A stretch of DNA of 35,590 bases from Alphaproteobacteria bacterium (GTDB taxonomy: Bacteria > Pseudomonadota > Alphaproteobacteria > Sphingomonadales > Emcibacteraceae): NCBI GenBank assembly GCA_030428615.1, contig JAUIDN010000025.1, forward strand, positions 1 through 35,590, read 5' to 3'. Below, piece after piece: positions 1 through 8,128 of this stretch; position 1 is the stretch's first letter, and every line of letters begins with the position of its first letter. The position numbers and the translations under genes are program-made. Below the pieces are notes generated by a model. The model saw only the letters and a list, made by a program, of their open reading frames with translations. It was not told where the DNA came from and ran no database searches.

Positions 1-223
1 TTTAGTTCTCATCTTCATTCCTTACGTCATTACGATGAGATCAAAACCTCTCTTATGTAAATACCTTAAATGGTCTCATAGGCGCTGACGGGGAACAATT
101 TGTGCTTTTTCGAATATATTAAAACCATGTTCGAAATGGCTTACAAAATCAATAAAACCTCAGGTAGATCCTGACAAAAAAATAGCTGAAGTATTTTCAA
201 GCTTTTACATACAATTTCATAAA
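1..223 (+). other. Degraded 5' part of the methyltransferase gene
   Basis: No open frame runs through this stretch, but it still reads like the missing front of the downstream methyltransferase. In the frame of the downstream gene, positions 89-223 give a methyltransferase-like run (around residues CAFSNILKPCSKWL and VDPDKKIAEVF), preceded by an in-frame TGA at 86-88. The next frame gives GLIGADGEQF at 72-101, which would join CAFSN if a single base were restored near 99-103. This suggests at least one frameshift, and a motif I region (Gly-rich SAM loop) lying left of the window or lost. The comparison with family members is from memory. Confidence 0.45.
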
Positions 224-856
224 ATGCTAAAAGCTTACAAAGAACAACCAATAAACTCAAAAGCAAAAGTAAATATCCACACCGGGAATTTCTTGAGCGC
301 GAATAAGAAATTCAACTCTATTGATATGATTATTACAAGTCCTCCGTATGTTACTTCGTACGAGTACGCAGATCTGCATCAGCTATCCTCACTATGGCTT
401 GATTATGTTGATGATTATAGGGAATTAAGAAAAGGTTCGATTGGCAGTTCACAAACAGACTATCGTATTGAAAACGAAGCAAAAAACTTAAATAAAACAG
501 GCAACAAGGTAGTCTTTCAATTAATCAACAAAAATCAATCCCAAGCTAAAGCAGTGGCAAGATACTATTTAGATATGCAGAAAGTTGCAAAAAAATGTTT
601 TAGCATACTTTCAAATAAGTCCGCGGCTGTTTTTGTGATTGGCAATACAGAATACAAAGGCATCAGAATTGAAAACGCACAACATTTAACAGAAGCATTA
701 TATGATGCTGGATTTGATGAAGTGTCCATATCCAAACGAGCGATAACAAACAAAATATTAACTCCTTATCGCGACAATAACGGAAGATTTTCTTCAGATA
801 AGTCAGCAAGAAAAATATATAGTGAAGAATTTATCGTGCTAGGGATTAAGCAATGA
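224..856 (+). CDS. DNA methyltransferase, C-terminal part (5'-truncated)
   Basis: This encodes the catalytic half of an amino-methyltransferase that modifies adenine N6 or cytosine N4 in DNA. The key evidence is motif IV, IDMIITSPPYVTSYEYADLH, around residues 33-52, followed by SSLWL. This matches the TSPPY class in which the SAM-binding motif I lies N-terminal. No motif I (DPFxGSGT-like) is present in the 210 residues, and no Shine-Dalgarno sequence precedes ATG 224, so that Met is probably internal to an originally longer protein. The ATGA overlap at 853-856 couples it to the ATPase gene. Activity is doubtful unless an N-terminal half is supplied from elsewhere. A site-specific methylase of a restriction-modification or defence island is the likely origin. 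Confidence 0.7.
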   Translation: MLKAYKEQPINSKAKVNIHTGNFLSANKKFNSIDMIITSPPYVTSYEYADLHQLSSLWLDYVDDYRELRKGSIGSSQTDYRIENEAKNLNKTGNKVVFQLINKNQSQAKAVARYYLDMQKVAKKCFSILSNKSAAVFVIGNTEYKGIRIENAQHLTEALYDAGFDEVSISKRAITNKILTPYRDNNGRFSSDKSARKIYSEEFIVLGIKQ

Positions 857-3078
857 ATAGCGAGCCGGAAAAACTGCAAATCAAACCCTATGCGCGGTTA
901 TTAACAATGCTTGGTGAACAACTCATTAAAAATGAGAAAGTCGCTCTTATTGAAATAATAAAAAACTCCTATGATGCTGATGCCGATTGGGTAAAAATTC
1001 ATTTTTCAAATTTTGGCCCTAACTATAACGTTCTTAAAAACTCAAAAATTATTATCGAAGACAATGGTGAAGGAATGAGTGAAGAAGTTATAAAAAAGCA
1101 ATGGCTTCATCCGGCTGCTCCGGGGAAAAAACAACGTAAACAGCATACACCTAGAACGACAAAAGGGCGTGTAATTCAAGGTGAGAAGGGTATCGGGCGA
1201 TACGCGTTATTGAAACTTGGGCGTAAAATAAAAGTTATAACCAGACCTTCAAACGACCAACATGAGTACATCGTTACATATGATTTCACAAATTATGATG
1301 ATGAATTCACTAGTTATAACGGTGAAGATAAGAATATATCACTTGACGATATTGATGTGCTTTTTGAAAAAAGGAAAGCGGAGGTCATTGTAAAAAAAGA
1401 AATTGACTTGGAAAATGGGACCGCTACGAGAGATAAATTTGGAACAAGAATTGAAATATCAAACTTAACAACAGCTTGGACCGAAAAAAAAGTGATAGGC
1501 GTTTTTAACGACATTCAAAAACTAAGAGGTGCGATACCTGACAAAACAGAGGCAAACCAAAGCATTTCGGATTTTAACGTATCTATTTTTCATAATGATA
1601 AATTAAAAAACTACGGCGAGGAAATTCAACAAAAATTATCGTTGCTAATCGATGAACGTGCAGTATTTAGAATACACGGGACATATGAGGAAAAAAAGAA
1701 ACGGTTTAATTACTATCTGAATGAAAAGAAGAAAATACTAAACCTTGAAGATTTAGAAGGATTATCTCTATATCGAAAAACTATAAAAGAAGATTTTGAC
1801 TTTAGAAAACGAACATCTGACTGTGGTGATTTTAACTTCGTATTTTACGTATTTGATTTTAATCCCTCCGCTCCTGGAAAATATAAATTAGAAAAAGATG
1901 ATAAAAACCTTATTAAATCTCACAGAATATACCTATTCCGAGATGGGGTAAGGATTTATCCTTACGGGGATCCTGATGATGATTGGCTTCATATCGATCA
2001 ATACAGAGGAACAATTTCCGCAGGTGATTTCCTAAGTAACGATCAAATTATGGGTAAGGTTAACATCACTCACGAACACAATCCAAAATTAATAGACAAA
2101 ACAAATAGAGAAGGATTGATTGAAGAAGGAACCTCAACCACCGACTTCATTAGCTTATTACAATTATTTTTGACTGAATTAAGGAAGGGTGAATACAAAC
2201 GGTATATTGAAAAGAATAAAAACAATAAAAACGAAATTGACGTATTTAAAGGCAACCGTGTACAGCAAGAAATTCAAAAACTCAGAGAATCTGTCGAAGG
2301 AAACTCTGCAGCAGAACAAAAACTAAAAGCAACGGAAAAACTTTACCTAGCTGAACGACGATATCTGGTTAAACGTGCAGAAACTACAGAAGAGTTAGCC
2401 GGTGTAGGACTTTCAGTAGAAGCATCATACCATGATGTTTTTTCATTCCTGGAAAAGGTACTAAGAAATCTAGATGATTTGATACGTAATCTCCATAAAG
2501 ATGTAGATATCAAAGAATTAGAAAAGGAGCTGTCTGCTTTGCGGGGAATGGTCTCGTTTTCAGTAGATCAAATGCGCGATGTTCAAATTATGTTTAGCTC
2601 CACAAAACAAAGAAGAAAGAACACCAAGGTTAAGGAAATAGTGGATAAAGTAGTCTATATTTACCAAAGATTATTCAAGAGAGAAGGAATATCATGTGAA
2701 GTCGAGACTATTGGCTCGCCACTGGTTGCCAAAACGACAGATGCCGTCCTTCTCCAATTGTTAATCAATTTATTCGACAACGCTATATACTGGTTGAACG
2801 TAAAAGAACCAAAGAACAAAGAAATTCGAGTTACACTAGATGGTCAAAATCGTCAGTTGATCTTTTCAGATAACGGCCCGGGGGTTAATGAAGAGGACAA
2901 ACCCTACATTTTTTCTCCTTTCTATTCAGGCAAAGGGGATGATGGTCGTGGGCTTGGCTTGTATATTGCACAACAATTGTTAGATCGACACGGTTACGGC
3001 ATTGATTTAGCTGACAATAAACTTGATGAATTATTGCCCGGAGCAAATTTCGTCGTAAGTTTTATATATGAGGAGTGA
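853..3078 (+). CDS. Dual GHKL ATPase / histidine-kinase-like protein
   Basis: A 741-residue soluble protein with two separate Bergerat-fold ATPase domains. The N-terminal one has the N-box E34...N38 with YDADAD, G1 EDNGEGM (about 70-76) and G2 GEKGIGRYA (about 110-118), resembling HSP90/MutL/MORC-type ATPases. The C-terminal one has NLFDNAIYWL (about 640), SDNGPGV (about 672), FSPFYSGKG and GRGLGLYIA (about 698-706), as in histidine kinases. Before it lies a helical segment with ASYHDVFSFL, where H527 sits like a DHp phospho-acceptor. No membrane segment or sensor domain is seen. It overlaps the methyltransferase stop by four bases (ATGA) and is followed three bases later by a receiver-like gene, so phosphotransfer or ATP-gated control of a defence response is plausible. 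The partner relationship is inferred. The gene is AT-rich compared with 4.65 kb onward. Confidence 0.8.
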   Translation: MNSEPEKLQIKPYARLLTMLGEQLIKNEKVALIEIIKNSYDADADWVKIHFSNFGPNYNVLKNSKIIIEDNGEGMSEEVIKKQWLHPAAPGKKQRKQHTPRTTKGRVIQGEKGIGRYALLKLGRKIKVITRPSNDQHEYIVTYDFTNYDDEFTSYNGEDKNISLDDIDVLFEKRKAEVIVKKEIDLENGTATRDKFGTRIEISNLTTAWTEKKVIGVFNDIQKLRGAIPDKTEANQSISDFNVSIFHNDKLKNYGEEIQQKLSLLIDERAVFRIHGTYEEKKKRFNYYLNEKKKILNLEDLEGLSLYRKTIKEDFDFRKRTSDCGDFNFVFYVFDFNPSAPGKYKLEKDDKNLIKSHRIYLFRDGVRIYPYGDPDDDWLHIDQYRGTISAGDFLSNDQIMGKVNITHEHNPKLIDKTNREGLIEEGTSTTDFISLLQLFLTELRKGEYKRYIEKNKNNKNEIDVFKGNRVQQEIQKLRESVEGNSAAEQKLKATEKLYLAERRYLVKRAETTEELAGVGLSVEASYHDVFSFLEKVLRNLDDLIRNLHKDVDIKELEKELSALRGMVSFSVDQMRDVQIMFSSTKQRRKNTKVKEIVDKVVYIYQRLFKREGISCEVETIGSPLVAKTTDAVLLQLLINLFDNAIYWLNVKEPKNKEIRVTLDGQNRQLIFSDNGPGVNEEDKPYIFSPFYSGKGDDGRGLGLYIAQQLLDRHGYGIDLADNKLDELLPGANFVVSFIYEE

Positions 3079-3081
3079 AAA

Positions 3082-4356
3082 ATGAGCGAATTTATTTGGG
3101 GGCCTGCGATTATTATTGATGATCAAATAAATGATCAACGCAGCGAAATTTGCGAAATAACAAAATTGATTAAGCAGGAAGAAGTTCCGTGCATTGAATA
3201 TGAGCACTTACCGCTAGATACCAATAAGTTTATTGATCATATAGGTTCTATCTCATTTCTTCTTCTTGATTGGGAAATTTTGCCTGACATAGATCCCAAA
3301 ACCCCGTCCCAAGCAAAACAACTGATAATTGCTAGAGAACAAAATAATCTAATAGAATTTTTAAATACTATTTTTGAAAAAACCTTTTTCCCGGTTTTCA
3401 TTTTTACATCTCAGTACAAAGAAGGAGTAGAACAAAGGCTTGAGCAAGAGAGTCTTTTTAATAAATCAGACAAAGGAAATAGGATCTTCATTGAAAACAA
3501 AAGCACGCTGATCAAAAATGACCTATTTGAAACTATAGATAAATGGGTAATAGAAAACCCTACCTTTTACGTGTTAAATGAATGGGACAAACAGTACACA
3601 CAATCAAAAAATGCACTATTTAATGATTTCTATGATCTAAATCACTCATGGCCCCAAGTCCTATGGGAAACTTATGAACAGGACGGCGTTCAGGCTTCAT
3701 TAGGCCTAGGAGAACTAATTACAAAAAACCTACATTCGAGAATGGCACCTTTTGAATTTAATAGCAACTTGTTGGCTAGTGAGCATAAACCCGACAAAAA
3801 TGAACTTAGAAAAGTACTTTCCGGAGAAATTTTCATTAAGGATGAAGGCTTACACAAAGGGACCGTAGATTGTGGGGATTTGTTTGTTTACCAGAAACAA
3901 GGGGCTAAAAAAGAAACATATCTGGTAATAACCCCACAATGCGACTGCATACCGAGGGATGTTAAGCAAGATGATGTTGAACTATATCTTCTAAAAGTAA
4001 AGCACATAAGACCTTCTGATGAACTAAACAAATTTGATATTGGTAAAGGGCGCTTTAAAAAAGAAGGTGAGGCAAAAACAATTATTTTTAATTTGTACGA
4101 TGACAAAAGTTATACTGTTCATCTAAACAAATTAAAAATTATGACTTATAAACAATTAACAACTGATGGTGAATGTGTCGGAAGATTACTACCACCATAC
4201 ATTTATAAAGTTCAACAATTGCATTCCAATTATATCTCTAGACAAGGTCTTCCCAAAATACCAGACTTCGCAGTTCTGGACATACAAGATAGTAGTAGCA
4301 ATATTGGTAACAACATTAAAAATAAAACTGTTGCCGTAAAAAAAAAGCGGGATTAA
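3082..4356 (+). CDS. Receiver-like protein with unknown C-terminal domain
   Basis: A 424-residue protein whose first ~170 residues look like a response-regulator receiver. It has an acidic pair D13-D14 after the strand AIII, a candidate phospho-acceptor D63 in FLLLDWE, T109-S110 in VFIFTSQ, and a lysine in NKSTLIKN. The loop after D63 is longer than in classical receivers. The C-terminal part matches no output domain I recognise. It contains LVITPQCDCIP with C287, D288 and C289, which could bind metal, and a basic tail (KKKRD). No helix-turn-helix was found. It starts three bases after the double-GHKL gene with an upstream GAGG, so the two are one transcription unit and probably a kinase-regulator pair. 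Its role in the methyltransferase-associated module is unknown. Confidence 0.6.
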   Translation: MSEFIWGPAIIIDDQINDQRSEICEITKLIKQEEVPCIEYEHLPLDTNKFIDHIGSISFLLLDWEILPDIDPKTPSQAKQLIIAREQNNLIEFLNTIFEKTFFPVFIFTSQYKEGVEQRLEQESLFNKSDKGNRIFIENKSTLIKNDLFETIDKWVIENPTFYVLNEWDKQYTQSKNALFNDFYDLNHSWPQVLWETYEQDGVQASLGLGELITKNLHSRMAPFEFNSNLLASEHKPDKNELRKVLSGEIFIKDEGLHKGTVDCGDLFVYQKQGAKKETYLVITPQCDCIPRDVKQDDVELYLLKVKHIRPSDELNKFDIGKGRFKKEGEAKTIIFNLYDDKSYTVHLNKLKIMTYKQLTTDGECVGRLLPPYIYKVQQLHSNYISRQGLPKIPDFAVLDIQDSSSNIGNNIKNKTVAVKKKRD

Positions 4357-4649
4357 TTCATTATTTCTGGAACAGATTCAAAAAAATAATTCGCTATGTA
4401 TTTGTTCAGGCTTCTAAATAATCCTAACCACCATCCATTAACTGTTCACCATGAAAAAAGTAAAAATTACTTGGGAACTGCCACCACTTCAATTAAGGAT
4501 GTGGCTTCATATTTACATGTGTATTGATGATGTATCTCTGCACCTTACGTATTCATTAGCGTAACCCCGCCCGTAACAATGCGGAATTTACTCTAATCAA
4601 AGAGGTCAGAGTAAATTGATTTTGCATCTGCACGCTATTGTTCACTAAA
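4357..4649. other. Intergenic boundary of the AT-rich segment
   Basis: This gap separates the AT-rich accessory module from the chromosome-like genes to the right. It lies between convergent genes. It holds a 37-codon frame at 4451-4564 that I do not believe, and an inverted repeat at 4585-4617. No tRNA, attachment-site duplication or transposase remnant was recognised. Confidence 0.5.
4585..4617. terminator. Inverted repeat, possible bidirectional terminator
   Basis: AATTTACTCT at 4585-4594 is repeated perfectly as AGAGTAAATT at 4608-4617 with a 13-base spacer. It lies between the convergent receiver-like and LytTR genes. The stem is AT-rich and followed by GATTTT on the plus strand, so termination is plausible but weak. 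It could also be an operator or an island-end repeat. Confidence 0.4.
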
Positions 4650-5453
4650 TCACCCCAAATTCAGATTTTCATTATATCGACGGGACAGGCGTAGTTCGGT
4701 ACCATCCTTTAAATATATGGTTTTATCGCCGCTTGTAGCGGGTTTGATGCTGTCCAGAAAATCCCGCCGGATGATGGTTGAACGGTGAATACGGGCGAAA
4801 TCCTTCTCCCCCAGCCGTTGTTCGATTTCCTTCATTGTTGCCCGCAGCATATATGTTTCATTGCCCACATGCAGTTCAACATAATTACCGGCCGCTTCCA
4901 CCCAATCAACGCTGGTGGGGTCGATAAATTTGAACATTCCGGATTTGCTGACCATGATCCGCTTTTCTTCGGATTGTTCGATCTGTGCTTCGCCGTGCTT
5001 AAGCCTTAAAATTTCGCGGTAGGCATAGATCACAACAAGAATGGTGATATATGACATTGCGTCCTTGCGATATTCATAAAGGATCGTGTAATTCAGATCG
5101 GTGAAGATATAGTCCCGGCCAACCATCATAAAAACCAGCTTTCGAAGAGCGACCATACCCGTGATATGAACAAATGAGAAAAGCATGCTTAAGGGAACAT
5201 GCATCAACAGCCGTTTGGGCCAGTCACGGCTTGAAATCGGGTAACGTTCATCAAACATCATAATAACCGGAATTAAGCTGAATGCGACCCATGTGCTTGA
5301 AAGTTCCCATGCAAATGGCTCCCATGTCGCGATCGGGTCTCCACGGCCTTCATGCTCCATGATAATCGATGTTGCCCGCACCACCGCTTCTATCGTGACA
5401 TAGCAAAACGCAACCAAAAATAATTTCCAGTGATGTTTAAGCGTTTGGATCAT
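4650..5453 (-). CDS. Membrane-anchored LytTR family regulator
   Basis: A 267-residue protein with about four hydrophobic segments in the first 150 residues (near 10-28, 50-67, 85-105 and 130-147), followed by a LytTR DNA-binding domain. The domain is recognised from the order FIDPTSVDWVEAAGNYVELHV, YMLRATMKEIEQRL, FARIHRSTIIRR and LKDGTELRLSRRY. There is no receiver domain, so the membrane part is presumably the sensor. It starts at ATG 5453 and is divergent from the acyltransferase gene, with 197 bases between, so the neighbour or its own promoter is the obvious target. The signal it detects is unknown. Confidence 0.85.
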   Translation of the reverse strand: MIQTLKHHWKLFLVAFCYVTIEAVVRATSIIMEHEGRGDPIATWEPFAWELSSTWVAFSLIPVIMMFDERYPISSRDWPKRLLMHVPLSMLFSFVHITGMVALRKLVFMMVGRDYIFTDLNYTILYEYRKDAMSYITILVVIYAYREILRLKHGEAQIEQSEEKRIMVSKSGMFKFIDPTSVDWVEAAGNYVELHVGNETYMLRATMKEIEQRLGEKDFARIHRSTIIRRDFLDSIKPATSGDKTIYLKDGTELRLSRRYNENLNLG

Positions 5454-5650
5454 GTTATGAAATGTCCCCGTGTTTTTATTTTTAAGTCTGCCCCAAAACC
5501 GCTTATCACCAATTGCGGACCGTTTGTCACAGCGACCGGACCGATTATCACTTCATTTATCAGGTTATCCCATTGTTATGGTATCTTCCATCAAAATTAT
5601 TCATCCTGTCTTCAGTGAACTTTACGGATAAATTTTATAACGGAGATTTT

Positions 5651-6835
5651 ATGATGAATATTGGCAGGCAACCGGTTGATTTTGGCGGGCGGCAATATTT
5701 CCTCGACTGGCTTAGGGTTCTGGCCTTTCTTTATCTTGTTTTTTACCACACGGGCATGATGTTCGTGGAGTGGGAATTTCATATTGAAAGCGGCCATGAC
5801 AGCAGATTTTTAAAATCAATCATGATGCTGACGTCGAACTGGCGGCTTGATCTTCTGTTTCTGGTGTCCGGGGTGGCGATCAGTTTCATGACCGTAAAAA
5901 TGACCTTAAAAGGCTTTCTGTGGCAGCGGGTCATTAAGCTTTTCATTCCGTTCATTTTCGCCTGCGCCGTGATCCTGCCGCCGCAGCCCTATTTTGAAGC
6001 CTTGCAAAAAGGGCTGATCGAACCCGGCTACTGGACGTTCTGGACGGAGAAATATTTTCATTTCACCTGGCTTGATGGCATGATGACACCGTGGCCGACC
6101 TATAATCATATGTGGTATGTGCTTTATCTTTTTCTTTATACTATTTTGCTGGTGCCGCTGATTGCCTTTATCAACAATGACCGGGGGCGCGGCTTACTGG
6201 CGGCGTATGAACAATGGCTGGTTCGGGGCGCACGGGTGCTTTGGGTGCCTTTGGTCCCTTATTTGGCAGCCTATTTTTATACCGGGCATAATAACGTCAC
6301 CCATGCGGTGTGGGATGACTGGTTTGGTCATTTCATCTACGCCTATATCCTCGTCATCGGGGTCATATGCGTTCGGATGCCGCGGGTGTGGGACGCATTT
6401 GAAAGAAACCGCTATCCGTCTCTCATCGTCGCGCTGGCGTCTTACGGGCTTATCATGATCAAATATAATTTTGATACGCCGCTCAATGCCATTCCCTGGG
6501 ATCTGGTGGAAATGATCATTAAGTGGTCATGGGTGGCGATGCTCATTGGTTTTGCGCGTCACCATCTTAATTTCAGCAATGATTTCCTGCGATATGCCAA
6601 TGACATTGTCTATCCGTTTTTTATCCTGCATCAAACGGTTCTCATTATCATTGGGTTCTATATCATTGACTGGGGGATGAACGGCATTCTGGAATTTCTT
6701 ATGATCGCGGCGGGGACGATATTAATTTCCTGGACGCTCATTGAACTGGTCCTAAAGAACTTTAATTTTCTGCGCCTTTTCTTCGGGATGAAGACAATAA
6801 AAAAGCCTGAATCTGTTTTAGATTCAGGCTCTTAA
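5651..6835 (+). CDS. Acyltransferase 3 family membrane protein
   Basis: A 394-residue multi-pass inner-membrane O-acyltransferase of the acyltransferase 3 family, which transfers acetyl or other acyl groups to sugars or lipids outside the cytoplasm. The opening YFLDWLRVLAFLYLVFYHTG carries the family's conserved Arg and His. About ten hydrophobic segments follow, including a late FFILHQTVLIIIGFYII. ATG 5651 was chosen over an upstream extension because GGAG lies just before it and the protein then begins with the family's normal short N-terminus. The 3' end is unusual: the last codons (about ESVLDSGS) lie inside a terminator hairpin that serves the convergent gene. The substrate is unknown. 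Confidence 0.85.
   Translation: MMNIGRQPVDFGGRQYFLDWLRVLAFLYLVFYHTGMMFVEWEFHIESGHDSRFLKSIMMLTSNWRLDLLFLVSGVAISFMTVKMTLKGFLWQRVIKLFIPFIFACAVILPPQPYFEALQKGLIEPGYWTFWTEKYFHFTWLDGMMTPWPTYNHMWYVLYLFLYTILLVPLIAFINNDRGRGLLAAYEQWLVRGARVLWVPLVPYLAAYFYTGHNNVTHAVWDDWFGHFIYAYILVIGVICVRMPRVWDAFERNRYPSLIVALASYGLIMIKYNFDTPLNAIPWDLVEMIIKWSWVAMLIGFARHHLNFSNDFLRYANDIVYPFFILHQTVLIIIGFYIIDWGMNGILEFLMIAAGTILISWTLIELVLKNFNFLRLFFGMKTIKKPESVLDSGS
6799..6830 (-). terminator. Intrinsic terminator within the acyltransferase 3' end
   Basis: An 11-bp perfect stem, AGCCTGAATCT (6804-6814) and AGATTCAGGCT (6820-6830), encloses loop GTTTT. On the minus strand it is followed by a run of six T, so it is a textbook intrinsic terminator for the SYLF gene. 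It lies inside the last codons of the plus-strand acyltransferase gene. Confidence 0.85.
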
Positions 6836-6853
6836 CGGAAATATGGTCAAAGG

Positions 6854-7414
6854 TTACTGGTTATTCCACTTATCCACTTTCCAGTATTTTGTCCCCTGCA
6901 AAGTGGCCTGCAAGGCCAGCCCCTTTTCGGTCATCTGATAGACGGTGATGCCACCAAGAACGGAATCCGCCGCGTTGGCTTCACCGCCCTGATCATCAAT
7001 GGTTGCCGCCGCATCGGCCTGCCCGGAAAGGTCCCAGCCCTTATCCACGAACTGGTCAAACATGGAACGCTTGTGAAACACGATCACGGCCCTGTAATCC
7101 TTAATACCCAGGCCGATCCCCACACCACCGGTTGCCATACGCATAAACGTATCCTTACCGGATTTATTGTCGTGGGCCACTCCCTTTCCGCTTCCCGCAG
7201 AAAGAAAAATCAGATTGACGCCACCGTTATTGAACACAGCATACCCTTCTGAATCCTTTATAAGTTCTTCCGCTTCGGGGTTATTTTTATAGAGTTGGGC
7301 GAGTACCTCGCTTCTCATTTCGCGGATTTCCTGCCGGTCTTCTTCTGCTGTTTTGGCGACCGCCGCAAATGGCATAATCACCAGAAGTAGTGCAATTGAT
7401 ATATTCCTGAGCAT
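6854..7414 (-). CDS. SYLF (YSC84-like) lipid-binding domain protein, exported
   Basis: A 186-residue exported protein with a signal peptide of about 20 residues ending AVA and then a SYLF/YSC84 domain. The domain is seen in DSEGYAVFNNGGVNLIFLSA, GKGVAHDNKSGKDTFMRM, GGVGIGLGIKDYRAVIVF and a late ADAAATIDDQGGEAN. SYLF domains bind phospholipids. In bacteria these small exported forms are common and of unknown function, probably at the periplasmic face of a membrane. The gene is monocistronic, ends at a strong intrinsic terminator, and has AAGG before the start. There is no lipobox, so it is more likely soluble periplasmic than a lipoprotein. Confidence 0.85.
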   Translation of the reverse strand: MLRNISIALLLVIMPFAAVAKTAEEDRQEIREMRSEVLAQLYKNNPEAEELIKDSEGYAVFNNGGVNLIFLSAGSGKGVAHDNKSGKDTFMRMATGGVGIGLGIKDYRAVIVFHKRSMFDQFVDKGWDLSGQADAAATIDDQGGEANAADSVLGGITVYQMTEKGLALQATLQGTKYWKVDKWNNQ

Positions 7415-7547
7415 GTTACTTTCCTTTTTAAAAATCGGTCCAGTCTAGCACCGATCGACATTTTTTCAAAATACTACGTTTAGTTACCAATTGTGGCAAA
7501 AATAGCATCATGCTCAATATTGCATCTACAAATGGATAGGCTATCCC

Positions 7548-8117
7548 TTATAGTGCCTGTGCAGTTTGAACAAATTGATCCATTGAAGCTTCTAACATCT
7601 GTGCCTGTTGTTCATCTTTCAATTTTCCCGTTTCATCAAACGCATCAAAGCCAAATGAAATAGCCGCCTGATTGGGAATAACGTGAACCGCAATATTTGA
7701 TAACATCATTCGCAATGGAACCAGTCCGCGGAGACCGCCCAATGCACCGGGAGCCGTTGATCCAATCGCCGCTACTTTCCCCTGATAAGCTGATAATGGC
7801 GTCTCGTCCGGCTCATGTGGTCTCGAAATCCAATCCAGCGCATTTTTAAGAAGCGGGGGGATGGAGCTGTTATATTCCGGTGATGCAATGAAGAAACCAT
7901 CATGTTCAACAAACAACTTCTTTAGCCTGATCGCATTTTCAGGAAGGCTGTTTGCTTCCTCCAGATCACCATCATAAATTGGCATTTCATAATCTTTCAA
8001 ATCTATTTTAGTGACTTCCGCGCCTTTTTTTGCCGCTAATTCAGCGGCCGCATCCACCAATTTCTTGTTAATTGAGCCTTTTCTTGCACTTCCGGCAAAA
8101 AATAATAACTTTGTCAT
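7548..8117 (-). CDS. NAD(P)H-dependent FMN reductase
   Basis: A 189-residue flavodoxin-fold reductase of the NADPH-dependent FMN reductase (azoreductase/chromate reductase-like) family. The FMN-phosphate loop is seen as GSARKGSINKKL (about 9-20). The middle motif PEYNSSIPPLLKNALDWISRP, a hallmark of this family, sits at about 100-120. It probably reduces quinones, azo compounds or free flavin in the cytoplasm. It begins 11 bases after the pirin gene with a good AAGGAG, so the two form an operon. That operon diverges from a LysR regulator, which suggests induction by an aromatic or quinone stressor. Confidence 0.9.
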   Translation of the reverse strand: MTKLLFFAGSARKGSINKKLVDAAAELAAKKGAEVTKIDLKDYEMPIYDGDLEEANSLPENAIRLKKLFVEHDGFFIASPEYNSSIPPLLKNALDWISRPHEPDETPLSAYQGKVAAIGSTAPGALGGLRGLVPLRMMLSNIAVHVIPNQAAISFGFDAFDETGKLKDEQQAQMLEASMDQFVQTAQAL

Positions 8118-8128
8118 TTTTCTTCTCC

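Noticed and set aside
4451-4564. 37-codon open frame in the gap after the receiver-like gene
   Set aside because: No ribosome binding site, no recognisable motif and a chance-level length. It could be a fragment of something older but cannot be supported as a gene.
5513-5650. 46-codon N-terminal extension of the acyltransferase
   Set aside because: It lacks family similarity and has no ribosome binding site, while ATG 5651 has GGAG in front and gives the usual family start.
7534-7546. GGATAG-G-CTATCC palindrome at the end of the FMN reductase gene
   Set aside because: A one-base loop cannot form a hairpin terminator, and no T-run follows. It might be a protein site but nothing supports that.
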